A stretch of 64,000 bases of DNA from Flavobacteriaceae bacterium PS02293 (GTDB lineage Bacteria; Bacteroidota; Bacteroidia; Flavobacteriales; Weeksellaceae), in NCBI GenBank assembly GCA_029960045.1, contig JASCOV010000013.1, positions 1 through 64,000 of the forward strand, written 5' to 3'. How positions within the stretch are numbered: the first letter of the stretch is position 1; the number at the start of each line of letters is the position of its first letter. Both the position numbers and the translations under genes were made by a program. Shown piece after piece: positions 54,373 through 62,814 of this stretch. Below the pieces are notes generated by a model. It worked only from the letters and a program-made list of their open reading frames with translations. It had not been told where the DNA came from and ran no database searches.

Positions 54373-55677
54373 ATGCAAAAATATATCATCATATTGCTTT
54401 TCATCGGAATCCTTGCTCCGGCTCAAAAAGTCTGGACGCTTGAAGATTGTCTTGATTACGCTGTAGCAAACAACATTACCGTAAAAAAAACGGTTTTGGA
54501 TAAGACGACCGCTTCGTTGAATTATCAACAGCAGAAGAACAACAAACTTCCGACAATCTACGGGACAACTTCTTTGGGTTTGACGAATGGTTCCAGCATC
54601 GACCCGATTACGAGTTCATTTACGAATCAGAATATTTTGTCAAATAGTTTCGGTTTAAGTGGAAATATGACGATTTATCAAGGAAATAAATTGAATCTTC
54701 AAATCGAACAGAATAAAATGATTCTCGACCAGTCTTCATTATATCAGAAACAAGCTGAAAACAATATCATTTTGAATGTTCTGAATGCTTATTTGCAGGC
54801 TTTATATTATTATGAAGGAATCGAAAGTGCAAAATACACAGCCAATTCTTCCGCTCAGGAATTGAAACTGACTCAAACCAAATTTAAAAACGGAGCGATT
54901 TCAAAATTGGATTTGGCAGATGTTGAAACTCAGGATGCGCAGAATCAATACACAGTTGTAAACAGCGAAAACCTTTACAATCAGCAGGTTTTGAAACTAA
55001 AACAATTATTGGAGCTCGACCCAAGTGTTGATTTTCAAATTGAAAAGATAAAACTGACCGATTTAATGGAATCAATTCCAGATAAACAACAGGTTTTTGC
55101 TCAAGCGATAGAAAATCTTCCGGATTTGAAGATTTATGATTCTCAGAACGAGATTCTTGCAAAAGCACTTCAAATTACGAAAGCTGGTTACAAACCGACA
55201 CTTTCTGCAACTGCAGGTTTGAATACAGGTTACACAAGTACACAGGATTACAGTTATTTCAATCAGTTTAAAAACAATTTCAACAAGTCGATTGGCTTAT
55301 CCCTGAATGTCCCGATTTTCTCTAAAAAACAAAATGACACGAATGTGAAATTAGCTCAAATCGATATCGAACAGAATAAACTCGATAAAATCAGTGCAAG
55401 CAAAACTTTGTATTCATCAATTGAAACCGCTTGGCAAAATGCAATTGCGAATCAGGCTCAGCAAAAATCTTCCAAAGTGGCGAGAGACAATGCGAAACTC
55501 GCTTACGATTTGTCATCCAAAAAATATGAATTCGGAGGTTTGACAACAACGGAATTGGCAGTAAGCAGAAACACTTATTTGACTAATGAACAAACTTACC
55601 TTCAGTCAAAATATATGTCGGTTTTGTACACTCAACTGCTGAATTTCTATCAAGGAAAAACATTAACTGCCAATTAA
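54373..55677 (+). CDS. TolC-family outer-membrane efflux protein (434 aa)
   Basis: Outer-membrane exit duct. Signal peptide (cleavage near APAQ), then WTLEDCLDYAVANNITVKK and the repeated long helices and beta segments of the TolC/OEP fold, each repeat ending in a Gln/Asn-rich coiled region (SAQELKLTQTKFKNGAISKLDL, SSKKYEFGGLTTTEL). It is the first gene of a four-gene efflux set. Confidence 0.92.
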   Translation: MQKYIIILLFIGILAPAQKVWTLEDCLDYAVANNITVKKTVLDKTTASLNYQQQKNNKLPTIYGTTSLGLTNGSSIDPITSSFTNQNILSNSFGLSGNMTIYQGNKLNLQIEQNKMILDQSSLYQKQAENNIILNVLNAYLQALYYYEGIESAKYTANSSAQELKLTQTKFKNGAISKLDLADVETQDAQNQYTVVNSENLYNQQVLKLKQLLELDPSVDFQIEKIKLTDLMESIPDKQQVFAQAIENLPDLKIYDSQNEILAKALQITKAGYKPTLSATAGLNTGYTSTQDYSYFNQFKNNFNKSIGLSLNVPIFSKKQNDTNVKLAQIDIEQNKLDKISASKTLYSSIETAWQNAIANQAQQKSSKVARDNAKLAYDLSSKKYEFGGLTTTELAVSRNTYLTNEQTYLQSKYMSVLYTQLLNFYQGKTLTAN

Positions 55678-55703
55678 AAAATAACAGGAAAAACATCAAG
55701 ATT

Positions 55704-56957
55704 ATGAATCCAAAATATAAAAAATACTTCAAAAATTCTATTATCGTTCTTGTTTCGGCGATTGTTATTTTCTTCGTTTACAAATATTTTACAACAGAAA
55801 AAACGAACAATATTGCAGTTCAAACTGTAAAATTAACGAAACAGAATGTTACAACTTCGGTTACGGCGACCGGAACTGTAGAACCTGTTGACCAAGTCGA
55901 TGTGGGAACGCAGGTTTCGGGAATCATCAATAATATTTATGTTGATTATAATTCTCAGGTTAAAAAAGGTCAGCTTTTGGCAGAATTAGACAAGACTAAT
56001 CTTCAGGAATCTGTGAACAATGCTTTGGCGCAATACAATGCATCGTTGAATGAACTGAATTACTACCAGCAAAACTATAATCGTCAAAGTAATATGTTCA
56101 AATCCGGCGTGATTAGCAAGGCAGATTACGAGCAGGCTTCTTATCAGGTTAAAAATTCTCAGGAAACCGTAAGCCAGAGAAAAACCGCTTTAGCGCAGGC
56201 GAGAACCAATTTGAGTTATGCCAATATTTATGCTCCGATTGACGGCATTATTTTGAGCAGAGAAGTGGAAGAAGGGCAAACCGTACAGGCAAGTATGACG
56301 ACGCCAACGCTTTTCACCATCGCAAAAGATATTACCAAAATGCAGGTGGAAGCGGATGTAGATGAAGCCGATATAGGCGGAGTTGAAGTTGGTCAGCGTG
56401 TGAGTTTCACGGTGGATGCCTATCCTCAGGAAGATTTCAGCGGTCGGGTTCGTCAGGTTCGTTTGTCTGCAACTACAGAATCGAATGTTGTGACTTACAC
56501 CGTCATCATCGACGCCGATAATCCTGAACAAAAACTAAAACCTGGTTTGACAGCAACCATCACGATTTTCACTCAGGAATTAAAAGATACCAATACAGTT
56601 CCGGCTTCGGCAATCGCTTTCAGTCCTGATACAGAAACTTTGCAGAAATATTATCAGAAAAATCAAATCACAGCGAAAATTCCTGAAATCAAAACCGGAA
56701 AAAACAAGGAAAAATACATTTGGATTAAAAATAATGACGGAAGTCTTTCCCAAAAACAAATCACAATCGGAATCAATGACGGAATCAATATTCAGGTGGT
56801 CAACGGACTTTCAGGAAACGAACAAATCGTAACCTCACTTGACGAGCAGACAGAACCAGTTGCAAAATCAGAATCTGACGGAAGCAGTCCATTTATGCCG
56901 AAAAGACCAAGCAATAACAACAAAAAATCAAGTTCAAACCAAGGTCCACCGAATTAA
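55704..56957 (+). CDS. Periplasmic adaptor (membrane fusion) protein, MacA-like (417 aa)
   Basis: Joins the inner-membrane transporter to TolC. One N-terminal membrane helix (about 10-26), the lipoyl/barrel-sandwich start TGTVEPVDQVDVGTQVSG, a coiled-coil hairpin (about 100-165), DGIILSREVEEGQTVQ, and a beta-barrel and membrane-proximal domain. The Ser/Asn/Lys-rich tail is probably disordered. It follows the TolC gene by 26 bases. Confidence 0.92.
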   Translation: MNPKYKKYFKNSIIVLVSAIVIFFVYKYFTTEKTNNIAVQTVKLTKQNVTTSVTATGTVEPVDQVDVGTQVSGIINNIYVDYNSQVKKGQLLAELDKTNLQESVNNALAQYNASLNELNYYQQNYNRQSNMFKSGVISKADYEQASYQVKNSQETVSQRKTALAQARTNLSYANIYAPIDGIILSREVEEGQTVQASMTTPTLFTIAKDITKMQVEADVDEADIGGVEVGQRVSFTVDAYPQEDFSGRVRQVRLSATTESNVVTYTVIIDADNPEQKLKPGLTATITIFTQELKDTNTVPASAIAFSPDTETLQKYYQKNQITAKIPEIKTGKNKEKYIWIKNNDGSLSQKQITIGINDGINIQVVNGLSGNEQIVTSLDEQTEPVAKSESDGSSPFMPKRPSNNNKKSSSNQGPPN

Positions 56958-57023
56958 AGTTGGAGAGTTGGAGCGATAGAGTGTTTGAGAATCAATTATC
57001 ATTTATCAATTATCACTTATTAT

Positions 57024-57761
57024 ATGAAACCCATCATCAAAATAGAAAACCTGAAACGCGAATTCAGAATGGGCGACGAAATCGTTCACGCTTTGAAAGG
57101 CATCGATTTGACTATCAACGAAGGCGAATTTGTGACGATTATGGGAACCAGCGGTTCGGGAAAATCAACGTTCCTCAATGTTTTAGGATGTCTCGACCAG
57201 CCGACTTCCGGAACTTACGAGCTGGATGGCGTTTTGGTCAAAGATTTAAACAAAAACCAACTGGCGGAAATCAGAAATACCAAAATCGGATTCATATTTC
57301 AATCCTACAATTTATTGGCTAGAACCAGCGCGCTGGAAAACGTAGAGTTGCCTTTGCTCTACAATTCCAAAGTGACGGCGGAAGAGAGAAGGGAGCGCGC
57401 TGTGAAAGCCTTGAAACAGGTCGGTTTGGAAAGCAGAATGGGACACGTTCCTAGCCAGCTTTCAGGCGGACAACAGCAGAGAGTTGCGATTGCGAGAGCC
57501 TTGGTCAATCATCCGATAATTCTTTTGGCAGACGAGGCAACGGGAAATCTCGACACCAGAACGTCCTACGAAGTGATGAATCTTTTTCAGGAACTCAACG
57601 ACCAAGGAATCACGATTGGATTTGTAACGCACGAGGACGACATTGCGAGATTCAGCAAGCGAACCGTGATTTTGCGAGACGGAATCATCAAAGAAGACAA
57701 ACAAGTAGAAAACCGACTGATTGCAAAAGACGAATTAATAAAACTTCCAAAAGCAGAATGA
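57024..57761 (+). CDS. ABC transporter ATPase, MacB/LolD type (245 aa)
   Basis: Walker A GTSGSGKST near residue 41, LGCLDQPTSGTYELDG, IGFIFQSYNLLARTSALENVELPL, signature LSGGQQQR, Walker B ILLADEATGNLD and H-loop VTHE. The ATG at 57024 is the family start; the 13-codon extension upstream is encoded by tandem ATCAATTATC units. In E. coli MacB the ATPase and permease are one protein; here they are split, with the permease gene about 690 bases downstream. Confidence 0.93.
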   Translation: MKPIIKIENLKREFRMGDEIVHALKGIDLTINEGEFVTIMGTSGSGKSTFLNVLGCLDQPTSGTYELDGVLVKDLNKNQLAEIRNTKIGFIFQSYNLLARTSALENVELPLLYNSKVTAEERRERAVKALKQVGLESRMGHVPSQLSGGQQQRVAIARALVNHPIILLADEATGNLDTRTSYEVMNLFQELNDQGITIGFVTHEDDIARFSKRTVILRDGIIKEDKQVENRLIAKDELIKLPKAE

Positions 57762-57792
57762 TTTTTTGACTCCGTCGAACCACTTTGTTAGG

Positions 57793-57932
57793 TTTGGGTA
57801 GCTAATCCGCCTGCAGTTTATCCTGAGCTTGTCGAATGGCTCCCAATCTTTTTTGCAGACGATTTCGGTCTAAATAGAACTTGAAGGTTGGCAAAAAAGG
57901 ATTTCCGCTCAAGTCGGGCTACGAGTGATTCA
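57793..57932. repeat. Dispersed intergenic element, copy 4
   Basis: TTTGGGTAGCTAATCCGCC at the left; AAAAAAGGATTTCCGCTCAA then GTCGGGCTACGAGTGATTC at the right, almost as in copy 2 at 36761-36860. It interrupts the efflux operon. Confidence 0.75.
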
Positions 57933-57951
57933 ACGTTAAAAATGGGGACGT

Positions 57952-58027
57952 TTGTCATTCTGAACGAAGCAAAGCGCAGTGAAGAATCTTTTTTAGTTAG
58001 AGATTCCTCGTTTCTCGGAATGACAAC
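57952..58027. repeat. Inverted repeat (TGTCATTCTGA type)
   Basis: TTGTCATTCTGAACGAAGC at the left pairs imperfectly with the region ending TCGGAATGACAA; AAGAATCT also pairs with AGATTC across a T-rich centre. It lies directly after the element at 57793-57932. Confidence 0.7.
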
Positions 58028-58086
58028 AAATAATAAACTTGTTCAAATATATATTTAGAAATCTCAATGAAGACAGATTAATGAAG

Positions 58087-58192
58087 AAAACTTTTGTAAA
58101 CCTACAATGCAGACAGAGATGCAGATGCAATGAAGCAGTAAGATGAAACCGACAATGAAAAGATAATGAAGAGGTTGGTTTACAAAAGTTTT
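58087..58192 (+). ncRNA. Hairpin-bounded element, copy 1 (candidate structured RNA)
   Basis: AAAACTTTTGTAAACC (58087-58102) and GGTTTACAAAAGTTTT (58177-58192) are perfect 16-base complements enclosing 74 bases. The interior carries spaced AATGCAG/AATGAAG/AATGAAA units (58106 to 58164). A second copy follows at 58249-58356. The interiors are alike, and the stems differ by compensating changes, which favours function as RNA or single-stranded DNA. No coding frame. Confidence 0.55.
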
Positions 58193-58248
58193 AAAATGAA
58201 AATGATAGTTCAATCATAATTCAAAAATGAAGAGGAATTAATGTTGTG

Positions 58249-58356
58249 AACTTTTTGCAAACCTACAATGCAGACGAAAATGTAGGAGCAATGAAGCCGA
58301 AAAAATGAACCCGACAATGAAAAGATGTAATGAAGAAGTCAGGTTTGCAAAAAGTT
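58249..58356 (+). ncRNA. Hairpin-bounded element, copy 2 (candidate structured RNA)
   Basis: AACTTTTTGCAAACCT (58249-58264) and AGGTTTGCAAAAAGTT (58341-58356) are perfect 16-base complements. Compared with copy 1, an extra T in one arm is matched by an extra A in the other, and a T-to-C change by an A-to-G change. The interior repeats ACAATGCAGAC, GCAATGAAGC, CCGACAATGAAAAGAT and TAATGAAGA from copy 1. It ends 98 bases before the permease ATG. Confidence 0.55.
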
Positions 58357-58454
58357 TTAAAAGAAGTCGTAGACTTCAATTTGAGTAGCCGTAGGTAAAA
58401 CCTATGGAATCCAATATAAAAATCACGAATTAAAACGTGAAAAAAATAATCAAA

Positions 58455-59672
58455 ATGAATTTCACCAATTTATTAAAAATAGCCTGGAAAGCCATTCTCC
58501 TCAACAAAACCAGAGCAATGCTGACAATGCTCGGAATCATCATTGGTGTGGCTTCTGTGATTGCGATGCTGGCAATTGGAGAAGGTTCCAAAGAAAGTAT
58601 CAAGAAAAATATTTCCAGTATGGGCGCGAATCTTATCACGATTCGTCCAGGAGCTGGAATGATGGGCGGAGTTCGTTCAGACCCTTCTGCGATGCAGACT
58701 TTGACTTTGGCAGATTACAACGCATTGAAATCTCAGGCAAAACTCATCAAAGAAATTTCGCCTTTGGTTAATGGGAGCGGACAAAGTATCGCTGGTTCCA
58801 ACAACTGGCCAACTTCTATTTATGGCGCTTCTCCAGAATATCTGAAAATTCGTGATTGGGGCGTAGATGAAGGTTCTATGTTCACAGAAGACGACATCGA
58901 ATCGTATGCGAAAGTTGCCGTTATCGGGAAAACCGTTCAGGAAAATCTTTTTCCTAATGAAAATCCGATTGGAAAAATGATTCGTTTCAAAAATATTCCG
59001 TTCAAAGTGATTGGCGTTTTGAAGGAAAAGGGCGAAAATACATTTGGGCAAGACCAAGACGACATTATCATTGCGCCTTACACAGCGGTTCAGAAAAGGA
59101 TTTTGGCTCAGACCTATCTTCAATCGATTGTTGCCTCATCTTTGAGCGAGGAAGATTCTGAAAACGCAGTGAATGAAATAAAATCCATTATGGAAACTCA
59201 ACATAAGATAAAACCTGATGAAGACAACGATTTCAATGTATCTTCTCAACAGGAAATTATCTCGATGTTCAGTTCAACCAGCGAAATGCTGACGATTCTT
59301 CTCGTTGCGATTGCAAGTATTTCCTTACTCGTCGGCGGAATCGGAATTATGAATATTATGTACGTTTCCGTAAAAGAACGAACCAAAGAGATCGGTCTTA
59401 GAATGGCGATTGGTGCGAAAGGAAATGATATCTTGATGCAGTTTTTGATAGAATCGGTTTTGATTTCCATCACGGGCGGAGTTCTCGGTGTTTTGATTGG
59501 CTTGATTTCTACATTTTGTATTCAGGAATTTGCAGGCTGGCCGGTAAGTGTTACAGCGAGTTCAATTGTAATTTCTTTTGTGGTTTGTACAATTACAGGT
59601 GTGTTTTTCGGTTGGTATCCTGCGAGAAAAGCGGCGCAGAGTGACCCGATTAATGCATTGAGATACGAATAA
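58455..59672 (+). CDS. ABC transporter permease, MacB/FtsX type (405 aa)
   Basis: A first membrane helix near residues 19-40 (RAMLTMLGIIIGVASVIAMLAIGEG), a large periplasmic MacB-PCD domain (about 45-270), then three helices ending in the FtsX domain (VGGIGIMNIMYVSVKERTKE, IGLRMAIGAKGNDIL) and GWYPARKAAQSDPINALRYE. The ATG at 58455 is preferred over a GTG six codons upstream because the conserved N-terminus begins there. It is the membrane partner of the ATPase at 57024. Confidence 0.92.
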   Translation: MNFTNLLKIAWKAILLNKTRAMLTMLGIIIGVASVIAMLAIGEGSKESIKKNISSMGANLITIRPGAGMMGGVRSDPSAMQTLTLADYNALKSQAKLIKEISPLVNGSGQSIAGSNNWPTSIYGASPEYLKIRDWGVDEGSMFTEDDIESYAKVAVIGKTVQENLFPNENPIGKMIRFKNIPFKVIGVLKEKGENTFGQDQDDIIIAPYTAVQKRILAQTYLQSIVASSLSEEDSENAVNEIKSIMETQHKIKPDEDNDFNVSSQQEIISMFSSTSEMLTILLVAIASISLLVGGIGIMNIMYVSVKERTKEIGLRMAIGAKGNDILMQFLIESVLISITGGVLGVLIGLISTFCIQEFAGWPVSVTASSIVISFVVCTITGVFFGWYPARKAAQSDPINALRYE

Positions 59673-59872
59673 TCGTTGATGGTTTTTGGTTGATAGTTGT
59701 TAGTAATTTTAAAAATGAAAAAGAATTATGCTGGAAAAAATCTTAAATTCACTTCTGGAAAACTTTCACAAATCCAATATTTTTAAGGGTTTGAACAAAT
59801 TCAAGTTTTAAAACAAGATGAAAAGTTGCTAATCTTTTAATCTTCTTAATCATTTAATTTTTTAATCTAAAA

Positions 59873-60898
59873 ATGATAAACCTAAAAAATAAAAACCTCG
59901 AAATCAGCCTTCATCTTTTGATTTGGCTGGTTTTGTTCTTTCTTCCAGCGGCGTTTACAATTGGCTCGGAGACGGATTGGAGTGCGATTTTCAGACACTT
60001 TTGGTTGCAGTTATTTTTCCTTGCGATTATATTTTATCTCAATTATTTTATCATTGTAAAATGGCTTTTTGAAGATAAAAGATTGTGGTTTTTCGCATCC
60101 AATTTTTTACTGCTTGTCATACTTATCGTTGTTAAAAGCCAGATTTTCGAACTGCTTGAACCAGACCGGCCAAAAATGCTGGGAAAACGTCCGCCAGAAG
60201 GAATGCGTTACTTTTTCGATTTCCTGATTTATCTGATTCCTGTCGCGTTTTCGATTGCCATTAATGCCAGTAAAAAAATGCAGAAAGCGGAAGAAATGAA
60301 AATCGAAGCTGATAATATCAAACTGCAGTCCGAGCTTCAACATCTTAAATATCAGTTACAGCCACACTTTTTCTTCAATTCGCTTAATAATATTTATTCC
60401 TTAATTGATTTCGATTCGGAGAAAGCGAAACAAAGTGTTCACAGTTTGAGCAAATTGATGCGACATCTTTTATACAAAACCGATGTCGATAAAATAAGCC
60501 TTTCGGAAGAAATCGATTTCCTGAATAAATATATCGATTTGATGTCATTAAGATTGAATGACAAAACGAAAGTTTACACCAATTTTCCAACGAAAATTCC
60601 AAGTTTGGAAGTTGCACCGTTGTTGTTTATTTCGATTGTGGAAAATGCTTTTAAACACGGCGTTTCTGCGACGCAACATTCGGATATCAGTTTTAAAATG
60701 GAAATTATTGAATACGAAATCCACTTCACAGCTTCCAATTCCAACTTTCCAAAAACAGATACAGACAAAAGTGGTTCAGGAATTGGCGTCGAGAATTTAC
60801 AAAAAAGACTTAACTTGCTTTATCACGAAAAGCACGAATTTCATTCCTGTTTGAATGACGGAATGTACATCGCAGAAGTGAAATTGAAAACGAAATAA
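59873..60898 (+). CDS. LytS-family sensor histidine kinase (341 aa)
   Basis: Four predicted membrane helices (about 10-130), a short coiled coil (about 135-160), then the His_kinase domain with the phosphorylated His165 in LQPHFFFNSLNNI and a HATPase part with VENAFKHGV and GSGIGVENLQKRL. It forms a two-component pair with the LytTR regulator one base downstream. The 200 bases before it hold tandem TTTAATC-type repeats and no gene. Confidence 0.9.
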   Translation: MINLKNKNLEISLHLLIWLVLFFLPAAFTIGSETDWSAIFRHFWLQLFFLAIIFYLNYFIIVKWLFEDKRLWFFASNFLLLVILIVVKSQIFELLEPDRPKMLGKRPPEGMRYFFDFLIYLIPVAFSIAINASKKMQKAEEMKIEADNIKLQSELQHLKYQLQPHFFFNSLNNIYSLIDFDSEKAKQSVHSLSKLMRHLLYKTDVDKISLSEEIDFLNKYIDLMSLRLNDKTKVYTNFPTKIPSLEVAPLLFISIVENAFKHGVSATQHSDISFKMEIIEYEIHFTASNSNFPKTDTDKSGSGIGVENLQKRLNLLYHEKHEFHSCLNDGMYIAEVKLKTK

Positions 60899-60899
60899 G

Positions 60900-61625
60900 A
60901 TGAAAAAAATAACCTGCCTAATTGCCGACGACGAACCAATGGCGTTAAACTTAATCGAAAGTTACGTTCTGAAAACTCCTTTTCTGGAACTGAAAGCCAA
61001 ATGCAACAGCGCAATAGAAGCAATGCAGGTTTTGGAAGAACAAAAAGATATCGATTTGTTTTTCCTCGATATTCAAATGCCGGATTTGACAGGTCTGGAA
61101 TTTTCAAAATTACTCCCACAAAACAGCAGAGTGATTTTCACCACAGCTTTTGACCAATATGCGATTGACGGCTATAAAGTGAATGCCTTGGATTATCTGT
61201 TGAAACCTTTTGATTATAATGAATTCCTGAGTGCTTCCACAAAAGCCAGAAATTATTTTGAGTCTCAGCAATCTATTTCAATTACAAAACCAGAAAAAAA
61301 GCAAGAGTTTTTCTTCGTAAAATCGGAGTACAAACAAATCAAAATCAATTTTTCTGAAATCCTTTATATCGAAGGTTTGAAGGATTATGTGAAAATTTAT
61401 TTGAAAGACAATCCAAAACCAATTCTGACTTTAATGAGTCTAAAAAAGCTGGAAGAAGAACTGCCTTCTGCTCAATTTATGAGAATTCATCGTTCTTTTA
61501 TCATTGGATTGGATAAAATCGAAGCGATTGAAAGAAATCACATCGTCATAGGGAAAGAACAAATTGCCATTGCTCCGAATTACAAAGATGCGTTGATGGA
61601 ATATATTGGAGGGAAAAGTTTGTAA
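60900..61625 (+). CDS. LytTR-family response regulator (241 aa)
   Basis: Receiver domain (about 1-120) with acidic pocket DDE, phosphorylated Asp57 in LDIQMP and Lys in LLKPFD, then a LytTR DNA-binding domain (about 140-241, ILYIEGLKDYVKIYL, FMRIHRSFIIGLDKIEAI). It is one base after the kinase stop. A likely target is the efflux operon just upstream (inference from position). Confidence 0.92.
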   Translation: MKKITCLIADDEPMALNLIESYVLKTPFLELKAKCNSAIEAMQVLEEQKDIDLFFLDIQMPDLTGLEFSKLLPQNSRVIFTTAFDQYAIDGYKVNALDYLLKPFDYNEFLSASTKARNYFESQQSISITKPEKKQEFFFVKSEYKQIKINFSEILYIEGLKDYVKIYLKDNPKPILTLMSLKKLEEELPSAQFMRIHRSFIIGLDKIEAIERNHIVIGKEQIAIAPNYKDALMEYIGGKSL

Positions 61626-61637
61626 AGTATCAAGGGT

Positions 61638-61709
61638 TTCGACTCCGCTCAACCTGACATTGCTTAAAAAAAATTGAAAATTAGATTTGTCACACTGAGC
61701 GGAGTCGAA
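61638..61709. repeat. Inverted repeat (TCGAAG type)
   Basis: TTCGACTCCGCTCA (61638-61651) and TGAGCGGAGTCGAA (61696-61709) are perfect 14-base complements around a 44-base A/T-rich centre; TGACA/TGTCA lie just inside. Confidence 0.85.
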
Positions 61710-61718
61710 GTGTTTAGT

Positions 61719-62159
61719 TTATTCAATAATTAAAATCTTCTGATTCATATTATTCAGAGAAAAAGCTTCTCCTTTTTGTTTTCCATTCATTGCTTTTGCC
61801 AACGGTGATTCGGGAGAGATACAAATGATTTTTTGATTTTCAAAAGTAAATTCGCCTAAAGAAACTGAGATGAAAAACGAACCTCTTTCTGTTTTTACAA
61901 TCGCTCCTTTTTCAGCTTTATCAGAAGGTTTTACGAGAATTGTTTTTAGAAAATCCTGTTGCTTCAAAACTTCATTCAATTGAACTTGTAGGTTGTTGAT
62001 TTCCTGCTGTAGCATTTCTCTTCCAGTTTCGTATTTGTCTCCCATTGAACTTTTAGTGTCATTGCTGGAAGCTCGGGTTTCTGAAATCAGCTTTTCAAAA
62101 TTCTGGATTTTTTCGGAGAGTTTGGTTTTTACAGTGATGAGAAGGGAAGCTTTGTCCAT
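61719..62159 (-). CDS. GreA/GreB C-terminal-like protein (146 aa)
   Basis: An N-terminal coiled coil (about 1-70, SLLITVKTKLSEKIQNFEKL, GREMLQQEINNLQVQLNEVL) and a C-terminal FKBP-like domain with ISPESPLAKAMNGKQKGEAF, the GreA-type signature. Acidic tip residues typical of GreA are not obvious, so elongation-factor activity is uncertain. It overlaps or abuts the gene at 62160. Confidence 0.8.
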   Translation of the reverse strand: MDKASLLITVKTKLSEKIQNFEKLISETRASSNDTKSSMGDKYETGREMLQQEINNLQVQLNEVLKQQDFLKTILVKPSDKAEKGAIVKTERGSFFISVSLGEFTFENQKIICISPESPLAKAMNGKQKGEAFSLNNMNQKILIIE

Positions 62160-62810
62160 TTAATATAAAGTGATTTTGACGTTAGCATTTTTACCATTGA
62201 TAGATTTTAGTTTTCCACTCACAGATTTATCAAAAGTATCATCCCAATATTCAAAAGTTGTATTTCCAATTTGTCTGATTTGTTCATATTTGGAAGAATC
62301 AAAAACGTAATTATCTCTGTAACCAATAGTAATATTTCCTATTTTTCTGATTTTTCCATAGTTATGTTTATCAGAAAATTCATCATCAAAATATTCTATT
62401 ATAATTGAACCGATATTTTTTATTTTTTTGAATTTTATCTTGTCAAAAGTTTCATCTCTCCAATAATCGAGGTTGATGTCCGCAATAGATTTTGGTTTAC
62501 CATATTTTACACCATCAAAATTATAGTTATCCCAATAAACTATTTTCTTATTTCCCTGAGTTTTGAGTTTTCCATAAGTTGCGTCATTATTAAAATCATC
62601 ATAATAAGAAAAACTTCCTTCACTATTTTCAAGATAAAAACCAAGGTAATCTCCAGATTCACTAATTTGGAAATGAATATCATTTAACTGAATTTCATAT
62701 CTCAATAATCTCGAACTTGATTTTCCAATAACTGCAGTTAAAATTTTTTCCTGCGAAAATAGTGGTTGAAAACCAATTATTAATGTAACTAGTAAAAGTA
62801 TTTTCTTCAT
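62160..62810 (-). CDS. Secreted tandem-repeat protein (216 aa)
   Basis: Signal peptide (cleavage near PLFSQ), then an N-terminal beta domain and about five imperfect units of 27-30 residues with the pattern IGNIxIxYWDDxxFDxxxYGKI (near 83, 111, 139, 167 and 192). The aromatic/Asp/Gly pattern suggests a solenoid or propeller of beta hairpins. No family is recognised. It ends where the GreA-like gene starts and begins 4 bases after the gene at 62815. Confidence 0.75.
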   Translation of the reverse strand: MKKILLLVTLIIGFQPLFSQEKILTAVIGKSSSRLLRYEIQLNDIHFQISESGDYLGFYLENSEGSFSYYDDFNNDATYGKLKTQGNKKIVYWDNYNFDGVKYGKPKSIADINLDYWRDETFDKIKFKKIKNIGSIIIEYFDDEFSDKHNYGKIRKIGNITIGYRDNYVFDSSKYEQIRQIGNTTFEYWDDTFDKSVSGKLKSINGKNANVKITLY

Positions 62811-62814
62811 AAAA

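Noticed and set aside
59714..59785. 23-codon frame starting MKKNYAGK
   Set aside because: Too short, no context and no homologue recalled.
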